Assembly: GCA_016718315.1 (NCBI GenBank) | Contig: JADKDV010000001.1 | Span: 620,001-684,000, forward strand | From: Candidatus Obscuribacter sp. | GTDB taxonomy: Bacteria; Cyanobacteriota; Vampirovibrionia; Obscuribacterales; Obscuribacteraceae | DNA: 64,000 nt | Reading direction: 5' to 3' | Part shown: positions 54,040-61,532 of the stretch, piece after piece | Position numbering within the stretch: position 1 is the first letter of the stretch | How the letters are laid out: every line of letters begins with the position of its first letter | The notes under the pieces: model-generated | The model's database searches: none | Told to the model about the DNA's origin: nothing | What the model saw: only the letters and a program-made list of their open reading frames with translations | Program-made: the position numbers and the translations under genes

Positions 54040-54792
54040 CTAATTGCCAGGCATGTTGGATTTGGGCAATTTGACACGGTTTTCGAATGCCACCACAGTA
54101 CATTGCCCTGGTGTCACTTTGACCCGCTGAATTATTGTCCTGGTGCCTGGCAAATTAAACCTCAATTGATAAATGCCACCATTTAAATCTTTGACGTTGA
54201 GGACGCCTTTTTTAGATGTTTGTCCGATCAAATAACTGGTGCGATCATCGGATTCGACTTCGACATTGACATCAGGTTTTTCTGTAAACATGATAAGCCC
54301 GCTAGGAGCAATTTGGGTAGTCAACAAAAGGGCTCTGAGAGTGTTGGCACCAATAATCAAAGGCAAAATAAGCCCCGTAGCCAAACCAAATATCAAAAAG
54401 TATTCTAGCGCTGGTCCAGTCGCACCCTTTTTTAACTCAGCGACCGGGTCCACTGGCATCATAGCCGGCAAAGCCGCATAAGACTCGGTAGGACGCAAAG
54501 TGGGCGGCTCAGCCAATGAGTTTAGCTCTGAGCTAAATTGAGCTAAAGCGGCAGGATTGGTGGCTTTGCCCACAAAGATATCAATCTCAGAGCCGCAAAA
54601 GATGCAATAGCGTTTGTTTAACTCATCAGAGCGGCCGCAGCTATGGCAGGAGCGTTTTTTGACGCCCCTGGCTTGTCTTTGAGCCTCGACCAGGGAGGAC
54701 AGTACTTTGCCGCAATTGCTGCAAAATGACATGTCAGAGCTTGTCCTGGCTCCGCAACTCTTACAATCTGTCGTAGTGGTACCTGCTGGCAT
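54040..54792 (-). CDS. Zinc-ribbon membrane protein with PEGA-like external domain
   Basis: 250 residues from the ATG at 54792. Two zinc ribbons (Cys 10, 13, 24, 27 and 49, 52, 63, 66), a linker, a membrane helix (about 150-172, FLIFGLATGLILPLIIGAN), then an external beta domain (VNVEVESDDRTSYLIGQTSKKGVLNVKDLNGGIYQLRF) that resembles PEGA domains often found with bacterial Ser/Thr kinases. Probably inserted in the inner membrane with the ribbons in the cytoplasm next to the kinase. Confidence 0.65.
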   Translation of the reverse strand: MPAGTTTTDCKSCGARTSSDMSFCSNCGKVLSSLVEAQRQARGVKKRSCHSCGRSDELNKRYCIFCGSEIDIFVGKATNPAALAQFSSELNSLAEPPTLRPTESYAALPAMMPVDPVAELKKGATGPALEYFLIFGLATGLILPLIIGANTLRALLLTTQIAPSGLIMFTEKPDVNVEVESDDRTSYLIGQTSKKGVLNVKDLNGGIYQLRFNLPGTRTIIQRVKVTPGQCTVVAFENRVKLPKSNMPGN

Positions 54793-54853
54793 GTGCCGAT
54801 TGTACCCAATCTTTGGGTTTAGGTGGACATTTGGCAGATAAAGCGAAGGAAGT

Positions 54854-56095
54854 TTAAAGCCCCGCCATCTCCACATCAAGAGATTTAACTGATTCGGCCA
54901 GTTCGCTTACTTCTAAAAGTGCCAGAGCCTCGTTGATTGACTCAACTCCCGAATCGCCACTGCTATGAGTAGCGTAAGCCGGTTGCAGAGCCAACTTCTG
55001 AAAAGCCATGCCAATTTCTTCGGCAGTAGCAGCGACAAATCCGCTTACCTTTTGGCGCTCACGCTTGATGGCGTAGGCCAAATCTACGGCAGTCTTGTTG
55101 TTGACTAGCTGTCTAACAGCCTCTAGAGGCGAAGTACCACTGATGATTTTTTCGACTAAATTATTGACCTTTTGCTCGGAGACCTGGCTACCAGCAAGCT
55201 GTGCTTTGCTCAAAGCTTCAAGCAAACTCTTGCGGAAGGCTGGAGCGCGATACTCGGAGCCATAGGTCTCGCCCATGGTCAAAACATGAGCCTTGATGTC
55301 ATCACGACTGAGCTTGTTAAATTTGCCATCGATTTTGTCGGTGAGCATTTCTACAGTGTTATTCCAGTAGGCAGCACCACGCAATACTGGCTTAATGGTG
55401 CTGTTGTTAAAGCTCACTTTGATTGAGTCAACCATAGCAATTGTGGCTTCATCCCAGTGAGCACAAAGATAACTAAAGATCTGCTTGCGACGAGCCGAGA
55501 TTAGATCAGGTGCATTATTCAAAAGACTGGTCACATCTTTGACTACATCGGTCAATTGACTGGTTGATGGCAGTTTGATCAAGGGCTTAGCGAGATAACT
55601 TTGCAAAGTGGTGGCAAAGTCAAAATCTTCTTCCAGATCAGGTTTAAGCGAGACACGTTCTTCTTTGGCAGGCTTACCTTCTTCGGCACGCATCCAGCTG
55701 CCAGCCCCAATAAAGCCTACGACCTTACCACTGGTCAGGTTATCGAGCTTGACCAGGATAGTGCCATAGCTCAAGTACTGTGAGCCTACTAAGGTACGGC
55801 TCAAATAAACTGTATCTTGATCATCTATCGCCCTAACATCAAAGCGGCGCTCGTTAACGACGATGTCGTTGACGCCAAGGGTACTAGCCAGATTATCTGA
55901 CTGACACATGGCAGCACTTTCGTCTAAAAGGATATCTAATTCAGGGTCCATCTCAACAATGAGCGCTTCAACCATCAGACGAGAGACTTCGTCCTCAAGG
56001 CGGACACCACACTGGCTGCGTCTCTGAGCTATCCGGACAAGCTCTGGAGTCAAGCTGACCTGGTTACTATTGGACTTTTGGTTGTTCGTATTCAT
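54854..56095 (-). CDS. DUF1822-like protein of unknown function
   Basis: 413 residues, ATG start. The N-terminal 160 residues have a helix LTPELVRIAQRRSQCGVRLEDEVSRLMVEAL, then NERRFDVRAIDDQDTVYLSR and YGTILVKLDNLTSGKVVGFIG. This order (N-terminal helix pair, then a strand region ending in a vV-x-LD-x-x-x-x-x-x-x-GF motif) is what I know from cyanobacterial DUF1822 proteins, which commonly sit beside sigma factors and CHAT genes. The remaining 250 residues are helical and unassigned. Follows the sigma-like gene by 56 bp. Similarity judged by eye. Confidence 0.45.
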   Translation of the reverse strand: MNTNNQKSNSNQVSLTPELVRIAQRRSQCGVRLEDEVSRLMVEALIVEMDPELDILLDESAAMCQSDNLASTLGVNDIVVNERRFDVRAIDDQDTVYLSRTLVGSQYLSYGTILVKLDNLTSGKVVGFIGAGSWMRAEEGKPAKEERVSLKPDLEEDFDFATTLQSYLAKPLIKLPSTSQLTDVVKDVTSLLNNAPDLISARRKQIFSYLCAHWDEATIAMVDSIKVSFNNSTIKPVLRGAAYWNNTVEMLTDKIDGKFNKLSRDDIKAHVLTMGETYGSEYRAPAFRKSLLEALSKAQLAGSQVSEQKVNNLVEKIISGTSPLEAVRQLVNNKTAVDLAYAIKRERQKVSGFVAATAEEIGMAFQKLALQPAYATHSSGDSGVESINEALALLEVSELAESVKSLDVEMAGL

Positions 56096-56151
56096 GGGTA
56101 GCTCCCAGATGAGTCAGTCGCACTTGGACGTTAACGGCCAGTTGCAAAAAT

Positions 56152-57606
56152 TTAGCCGGAAAAAAGCGAAAGACATGTTTTTTGTCTGATTAATTGCCAG
56201 GTCGGGGTATCAGGTGCCAGATATTCTTCCAGCTCACCCCAGGTAGTAAAGGGACGACCTCTTAATATTTTTTCAGCATGCTGCTGCTTCAGACCCAGAT
56301 TAGTGAGGGCTTCTTTGTTGGCATTATTGATATCTAGACGAGCCTCACCCTGATTTTGGGCCCGCACGCTACCGCCCCTGTCGATGCAATTTTTGACCAT
56401 TGCTTCTGTCAGTAGTTTTTTTGCGATAATTTCTTCAAAACTAGCAAAGGGTCTGCCCTGTGTAATTTGCTGAGCGATTTCTTTTGAGACACCCAGGATA
56501 TCGATCATATCTCTAGTGGTGCAAACGTTTAAGTCAAAGGGAACAAACGCAGCCACCGCGCCATTTTTGCGCAAATCATCCAGTCGAATGGGTTTAATTA
56601 CACCGCGCTCCACCAGTTCTTCCATGCAATAGTATTGCCGCCCAGCCAAGAGTCTATCCACTTCGCCCTCAGTAAGACTGAGATGGTGAGAGAGTTCCCG
56701 ACGACTGGCTGTATTGACGTTGATATCAGTCTGCCAGCAATCAGCCACCCCAGGCAGCCTGGCGCGCACAGCCGAGCGAATCATATCCAGACCTTTATCG
56801 AGCAAGACCTGACAGCGCGCGATTTTGCGAGCCTGAGTCTCACCGGCAATAGCAAGCACATCGCAGACTTCGCGCATAGTCAGCTCAGTACCACTGGTAG
56901 ACTTGGGCGTTAGTCCCAGACCAAAAATCAAATCAACAACGATTAGTGGCTCCTGGGCTGTGTTTTTATCGCCCAGCATCTTTTGCAGCTCACGGCGCAA
57001 TTGATTTAGTTGAGTGACCTGCTCTTTTGAAAGAGCCTGGCTCTCCGGCGTGTACTTAACATCATCAGCAGTTTTTTGTCTGGGGTCTTCTTGCTCTGGA
57101 TCGAGATTCAAGTCCTGGAGAGATTCGCGCTCCCACTGCCATTCGTCTTTGATGTAGTCGACCACGGCATTTTGCACAGTACGCTGCACATAAGCCGGTA
57201 AAAGCACCTTAAAGCCGTCTTCTGCCTGGTTGCCGAGATGACGCACCAGCACACCTTCCATTTTTTGCGACAACTCAGAGGCCATAGATATTGCTTGAGC
57301 TTTTTGAAAATCCGGTGGGTGTTTGCGCTGAGCCCAAAATCTCTTGAGATTTTGATTATTGCTGAGCATCTTTGTCAAAAGAGGCTGAAAATAAAAGTCA
57401 CGCAAGATGCGAATTAGAGTTTTTTGCTCTTTGGTCAGACTCAGACACTTCATGTAAAGAGCCTTAGCGCCTAATTTTTCGAGCAGCTCAAAAGTTGTAA
57501 AGTCCGCGCCACTGGCGCGCTTACTGGCGATATAGCTATCAAGTACCGACTGCCAATCTGGGGCAAGTGCGAGTAGTTCTTGTAATTCGGTCTTACTGGT
57601 TAACAA
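56152..57606 (-). CDS. Sigma-factor-like protein with three ComEA-type helix-hairpin-helix units
   Basis: 484 residues. Residues 1-280 are helical; AYVQRTVQNAVVDYIKDEWQWERES recalls the DNA-binding region 2 of sigma-70 proteins and GTELTMREVCDVLAIAGETQARKIARCQVLL recalls a region-4 helix-turn-helix. Residues 295-335, 357-398 and 424-462 are three ComEA-type HhH units (DINVNTASRRELSHHLS, DLNVCTTRDMIDILGVS, DININ-like LDINNANKEALTNLGLK), the last two followed by GRPF. ComEA units bind DNA without sequence specificity. I know no named family with this fusion. Second gene of the module. Confidence 0.55.
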   Translation of the reverse strand: MLTSKTELQELLALAPDWQSVLDSYIASKRASGADFTTFELLEKLGAKALYMKCLSLTKEQKTLIRILRDFYFQPLLTKMLSNNQNLKRFWAQRKHPPDFQKAQAISMASELSQKMEGVLVRHLGNQAEDGFKVLLPAYVQRTVQNAVVDYIKDEWQWERESLQDLNLDPEQEDPRQKTADDVKYTPESQALSKEQVTQLNQLRRELQKMLGDKNTAQEPLIVVDLIFGLGLTPKSTSGTELTMREVCDVLAIAGETQARKIARCQVLLDKGLDMIRSAVRARLPGVADCWQTDINVNTASRRELSHHLSLTEGEVDRLLAGRQYYCMEELVERGVIKPIRLDDLRKNGAVAAFVPFDLNVCTTRDMIDILGVSKEIAQQITQGRPFASFEEIIAKKLLTEAMVKNCIDRGGSVRAQNQGEARLDINNANKEALTNLGLKQQHAEKILRGRPFTTWGELEEYLAPDTPTWQLIRQKTCLSLFSG

Positions 57607-57620
57607 TGGCTAGCTCTCAA

Positions 57621-58058
57621 TTATCCAGGTAAATTAGGCAAGGTGGACGGCAGACTGTAGACCTGATCCATAGCCATGGCGATAATCACTAAGGCGCAAA
57701 ACCAGCAAATCCACAAGGCAAATCCAGTCAAGTGCACAATCAATTTGACAATGCCTTCACTGTCGGAGAGCTTTTGTCTGGCACCCAGTCGCACATCAAG
57801 GCGCCATATACCCCAAACCAGCGTGGCGGCGCACAAACCGACCTGCCCTATTCTGATAGCGCCGTCCAAGTCATCTTTATGGTCCCTAAACTGCGTCAGA
57901 TAATAACAACAGACCGCCGGCACAACAAAAGAGACCGGTATCCACCAAAATCTCAATATTTGCGTCCAACTCTTGACCACAGGCTTTGCTGGGGCAACGG
58001 TGGTCACTTGCGTGGCGGGACTGGTATTTGCGTCCAATTTTTCTTCAGATTCGTTCAT
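57621..58058 (-). CDS. Small integral membrane protein
   Basis: 145 residues with a soluble N-terminus of 28 residues and three to four membrane helices (ILRFWWIPVSFVVPAVCCYY, IGQVGLCAATLVWGIW, LIVHLTGFALWICWFCALVIIAMAM). No recognised family. First gene of the minus-strand run (14-bp gap to the sigma-like gene), so it may anchor or sense for that module. Confidence 0.6.
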   Translation of the reverse strand: MNESEEKLDANTSPATQVTTVAPAKPVVKSWTQILRFWWIPVSFVVPAVCCYYLTQFRDHKDDLDGAIRIGQVGLCAATLVWGIWRLDVRLGARQKLSDSEGIVKLIVHLTGFALWICWFCALVIIAMAMDQVYSLPSTLPNLPG

Positions 58059-58162
58059 TTAACCGGCTTATTAGTCCTATTATTGTATAGGCAAGCTTGC
58101 GGTAATCTATAAGCTCTTAGCCGAGTACAGATTCTCCTTAATATTTCGATTAGCAAGTTACA
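58059..58162. promoter_or_regulatory. Divergent promoter region of the CHAT/kinase module
   Basis: 104 bp between the minus-strand run and the plus-strand trypsin-like gene, so both promoters must be here. Two adjacent symmetric sequences stand out: CCTAT-TATTGT-ATAGG (58076-58091) and the perfect palindrome GCAAGCTTGC (58091-58100). They are candidate operators; this is inference from symmetry only. Confidence 0.4.
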
Positions 58163-59461
58163 GTGACCGGAAGCGGAAGAAGCAAATCAGTGACAAACCA
58201 CCAAGTCAACGCCGACGATTATGCTGGCTCACTGGCACACGTTGTAAAAGTCGAAGGCGGCAGTCAAGACGTAGTGCTGGGTCAGGCCTGGCTAGTTGGC
58301 TTTGGCCGGCTGATTACCTGCGGGCATGTGGTGGACGCCTTTGTACAGACACCTCATCTGCTTTATATAGACTTCCCTCAGTCTGGTAGCCGCTACCCGG
58401 TCAATCAAATCAGACTGCATCCCAGCTTTGTCAGACAACCAGACCAGCTAGTTAAATTCGACGCGGCAATTCTGGCTGTGGAGCTTGATCAACCAGAAAC
58501 AGCAGCCAAGCCATTACCGATTGTCTACGAAAAAACTCTGCCGGTGCAACTTGCCCTCACCGCTGTGCGCTTCCCCACACACCTGGGACAGTTCAGTTCA
58601 GCAGTCAACCCACTGGCACAGATGGGTCGTTTGCTTGGACCTCTGCGCAAGCACGATAATTTTCACCTGCTCCATGACCTGGCGCTATCGCCGGGGGATT
58701 CGGGTACAGCCATATTTGGTCCGGAGGGCTCGGTGGTGGCGCTGCACTGCGGCGATACAGCAACTTTGCCCGGTCTCAATCTACCAACCACCTCTATCCG
58801 CCTGGCCCTCTGGGTGGACGCTCTGCGTGATTTGGGAGTGGATGGTCAAACTCAACCGCCGCCGCCTGTTAAAGCTGGCGCCATGGGTGTTTTGCTGAGC
58901 AAGTTTGCCCTGGCCTTTGCCCTGGCTTTTGCTCTTGTGTCAGCTATATTGATTGCGCCATCGCTATCGAGTTTGCAAATCGACGCACCAAAGGTCAAAC
59001 CAGTGCTGGTGCATTTTAACCATCCGCGCAATGGCTATCGCCTCAACGAGCCAGTAGAAATAAGCTTAAAAGCCAACTCTGATTGCAGCCTCTATCTGTT
59101 TCTCGAAGACAGCGGCTCACCTTCTATTTACAGACTTTTTCCTCAGGATGATAATGGAGCGCTTGCCGCCCTCAAAGCCGGCGAGAGTGTGGCCATTAAG
59201 ACACTGGGCACACTGCCAATCAAAGTCAACGATCAGCCAAGCAAATTTCATCTATTTGCTGTCACAGCCGGACTGCCACCCCAAAAGGTAGAGGCTGCTT
59301 TTGATGTTAATCCAGAAACTAACGAAACCAACCTCAAAGACAACCGCTATCTCATGACCCAGCTGGTCGATCTCAAAAAACGACTGCCGGGCGAAGTAAT
59401 CTATGGACAGATGGATGGACCCATAGCGGACATGCGTTTGCCCCCTTTTGAAAAAAAATAA
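58163..59461 (+). CDS. Trypsin-like protease with TM helix and DUF4384-like domain
   Basis: 432 residues; GTG at 58163, with a second GTG at 58190 preceded by GGAAGAAG as a fair alternative. Protease domain (about 25-225) with the full triad: His 55 in TCGHVVDAF, Asp 100 in KFDAAILAV and Ser 180 in LSPGDSGTAIFG. One membrane helix (about 247-266, FALAFALAFALVSAILIA) and a C-terminal domain (about 285-395) with EPVEISLKANSDCSLYLFLE, similar to DUF4384. Lys before the helix and no signal peptide suggest the protease side is cytoplasmic and the DUF4384 side outside. Confidence 0.75.
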   Translation: MTGSGRSKSVTNHQVNADDYAGSLAHVVKVEGGSQDVVLGQAWLVGFGRLITCGHVVDAFVQTPHLLYIDFPQSGSRYPVNQIRLHPSFVRQPDQLVKFDAAILAVELDQPETAAKPLPIVYEKTLPVQLALTAVRFPTHLGQFSSAVNPLAQMGRLLGPLRKHDNFHLLHDLALSPGDSGTAIFGPEGSVVALHCGDTATLPGLNLPTTSIRLALWVDALRDLGVDGQTQPPPPVKAGAMGVLLSKFALAFALAFALVSAILIAPSLSSLQIDAPKVKPVLVHFNHPRNGYRLNEPVEISLKANSDCSLYLFLEDSGSPSIYRLFPQDDNGALAALKAGESVAIKTLGTLPIKVNDQPSKFHLFAVTAGLPPQKVEAAFDVNPETNETNLKDNRYLMTQLVDLKKRLPGEVIYGQMDGPIADMRLPPFEKK

Positions 59462-59553
59462 AATATCCTCCTAATATTGTTTTGCTGCAGGTTATGCAAG
59501 AGTCGGCAAAACAGTCACAATAGAAAGCAGAGAAACAGGTAGAGGATTTACCA

Positions 59554-60537
59554 ATGAAACTTCAAACGAGCGCCACATTATTTGTTGCTTTATCCCTGGT
59601 ATCTCTGGCTTGTAGCTTTAACTTACCAGTCCTGGCTCAAGATAAGGTCGACGGTCCCAGTGTCGAAGACCTCAAAAAATCCAAAGAGCGCGGACTCTTT
59701 ATCGAACAACCATCTTATGTGCGCAAGGCTGTGGACAAATCCACAAAAGTTGAAGCCTCGTTAGCGCCAGCCAAGCTGCCTGCCAAAACTGCCGAACCTA
59801 AAACGGCCACGGCACCAAGCAAGCCAGCCCAGGTCAAAGCCTCCACCGCTCAGGCCAAGCCCCATGTGGCAACAGCCAAAAGCACAAGCAAGGTAGCCAG
59901 TCACAAAGGCAGTCCTGCCAAACCAAAACCTGTACACCACACAGTCAATATTATTGAGTCTCAGGTGGCTAAAAACGAGCCTCCCTCAAGCATACAGACT
60001 GTCGCTTTTGATGCCGATGCCATTATCGATGCCTGGCTCAACAAAACAGGCAAGACACCTCGCTATAAAGACGGCGAAAAAATGGAAATCAACGTCAAAG
60101 CTCACCGTGACTGCAATGTCACAATCTATGACTATGACGGCAAAGGCAAGTTAACTCAAATCTTCCCCAACAACTATCAACAGAGTTCGCTTGTTAGAAG
60201 CGGTCAGACAGTCTCTATTGGTGGAGCCGAGAGCGAATTTGAATATCAGCTATCGGTCACACCCGGACAGAAAAAAGTAAGCGAAAGCATCTTTGTTTTT
60301 GCCTACCCGGTAGCTGAAGCACCGCTCTCTATTGCTATGAATACAACCACTGACAGTCCATTTCGCTCCGCCGATATGACGCCAGAGGCTTACCGCAAAC
60401 TGGTCAACGAGTCCAAAGTGTTTTTTGCCAGAGACGTAAAAATCCTGCCTAAAAATAAGAGCACAGTTAAAACTGTAGCTGCTGATACCGGGGCAGCGCC
60501 AAACAAAATCGAATTGTCTTTGACTATTGAAAAATAA
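59554..60537 (+). CDS. Secreted DUF4384-like protein
   Basis: 327 residues; AGAGG before the ATG. Signal peptide (TLFVALSLVSLACSFNLPVLA), a Lys/Ala/Pro-rich linker (about 65-140) and a domain (about 175-260) with KMEINVKAHRDCNVTIYDYD, then LTQIFPNNYQ, the same pattern as in the trypsin-like protein (KANSDCSLYLFLE, YRLFPQDDN). So the two neighbours share a DUF4384-like domain and could bind the same partner or each other. Terminator follows at 60559. Confidence 0.7.
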   Translation: MKLQTSATLFVALSLVSLACSFNLPVLAQDKVDGPSVEDLKKSKERGLFIEQPSYVRKAVDKSTKVEASLAPAKLPAKTAEPKTATAPSKPAQVKASTAQAKPHVATAKSTSKVASHKGSPAKPKPVHHTVNIIESQVAKNEPPSSIQTVAFDADAIIDAWLNKTGKTPRYKDGEKMEINVKAHRDCNVTIYDYDGKGKLTQIFPNNYQQSSLVRSGQTVSIGGAESEFEYQLSVTPGQKKVSESIFVFAYPVAEAPLSIAMNTTTDSPFRSADMTPEAYRKLVNESKVFFARDVKILPKNKSTVKTVAADTGAAPNKIELSLTIEK

Positions 60538-60558
60538 ACCTACGACCAGTAAAAGCAA

Positions 60559-60589
60559 CAAAGCCTCCTAACAGGGGCTTTGGCTTTTT
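60559..60589 (+). terminator. Terminator after the DUF4384-like gene
   Basis: CAAAGCCTC at 60559-60567 pairs with GGGGCTTTG at 60574-60582 (9 bp, one wobble) and is followed by GCTTTTT. It overlaps the end of the convergent HAD-like gene. Confidence 0.75.
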
Positions 60590-61437
60590 AGTAAAGCAAT
60601 TGATGCAAAATAGCTGCGCAAATCTGCCATTATTTTTTGGCAGTTGCCGCTCACGACAGACTCGGCTCCCGCCTCTGTCAGAGCCGAGACAAGCTCGTCT
60701 TGCCCTGAAAGCACAAGCTCTGCGCTATTCACTTTTATTGTCGCCAGATCCTTCTCAAAAGTATTCAGGTACTTATTGCATTTAGATGCGGCTTGCAAAA
60801 CTTTGTCTACAGCGAGCATTACCCGTTCTTTTGTTATTACATGGCTAAAGCCCAGAGCAGTTATATTGCCCGTACTGGCATACTCTTTAGCGCTGACTAT
60901 TTCGGCAGTAGCATCAGCTACATAATAGATTTTTGAGCAATCATGTTGAGTCAAGGCGTATTCAAAGTGTTCTCGGCCTTTTGTAAGTCCAGGACGCTTG
61001 CCGAGTACTGCGGTGAGATAAGGAGCAATCATTTGTCCCGGCGCTGTCAGACTCCAGCTATCCAGTACGGACTGCTCCACGGCAGAAGTAATAAAATTCT
61101 TGGCACCACTAAGATGCAGATCACGCAATAAATCAATGGCGCCATCAAAATAGTGCGCGTCTAAAGCGGCTTCGGTAGCTAGTTGATTGTAATAACTGGC
61201 GGCAGCATCAATATCGCCAACGATATCAACGCACTGCTCATTAAATAAACGCATCTTGTCAGCGCATGACAAACCAGAGCTGGCAAAACCAAAATTTATA
61301 AGAGCCTCACAAGAAGTCTTTGTGCGCCTCTGGGGATGAGCATAGAGCCATGAGGCAAGGGCAAAAGCCACAGGGTTTATATGCATGCGGTCCACCAAAA
61401 CGCCATCTCGGATCCAAAACACAGCACTTACTGACAT
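60568..61437 (-). CDS. HAD-like protein with altered motif I
   Basis: 289 residues. The overall layout is that of beta-phosphoglucomutase-type HAD hydrolases: FWIRDGVLVDRMHINPVAF where the family has a DxDGTL motif, a helical cap, TSAVEQSVLDSWSL with the motif-II Ser/Thr position, KGREHFEYAL with the Lys and YYVADATAEIVSAKEY for motif IV. The nucleophile Asp of motif I is replaced (W-I-R-D-G), so normal phosphatase chemistry is unlikely. It may be a sensor or regulatory HAD. The frame is otherwise intact. Confidence 0.6.
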   Translation of the reverse strand: MSVSAVFWIRDGVLVDRMHINPVAFALASWLYAHPQRRTKTSCEALINFGFASSGLSCADKMRLFNEQCVDIVGDIDAAASYYNQLATEAALDAHYFDGAIDLLRDLHLSGAKNFITSAVEQSVLDSWSLTAPGQMIAPYLTAVLGKRPGLTKGREHFEYALTQHDCSKIYYVADATAEIVSAKEYASTGNITALGFSHVITKERVMLAVDKVLQAASKCNKYLNTFEKDLATIKVNSAELVLSGQDELVSALTEAGAESVVSGNCQKIMADLRSYFASIALLKSQSPC

Positions 61438-61469
61438 TACTTATATCTCGTTACAACCAACTCTTATAA

Positions 61470-61503
61470 AAACGCCGGGCACTATATATAGTGCCCGACG
61501 TTT
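61470..61503 (-). terminator. Terminator of the superoxide dismutase gene
   Basis: A long near-perfect palindrome (AACGCCGGGCACTATA mirrored by TATAGTGCCCGACGTT, 61471-61502) whose minus-strand copy runs into CGTTTTTAT. It lies 31 bp beyond the stop of the dismutase gene, on the minus strand. Confidence 0.8.
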
Positions 61504-61532
61504 GCAGCACTCCCGGGAGTGACTGTACCTAA

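Noticed and set aside
59478..59513. Inverted repeat TGTTTTGC/GCAAAACA upstream of the DUF4384-like gene
   Set aside because: The 20-base loop and short stem make it as likely to be chance; not called as an operator or terminator.
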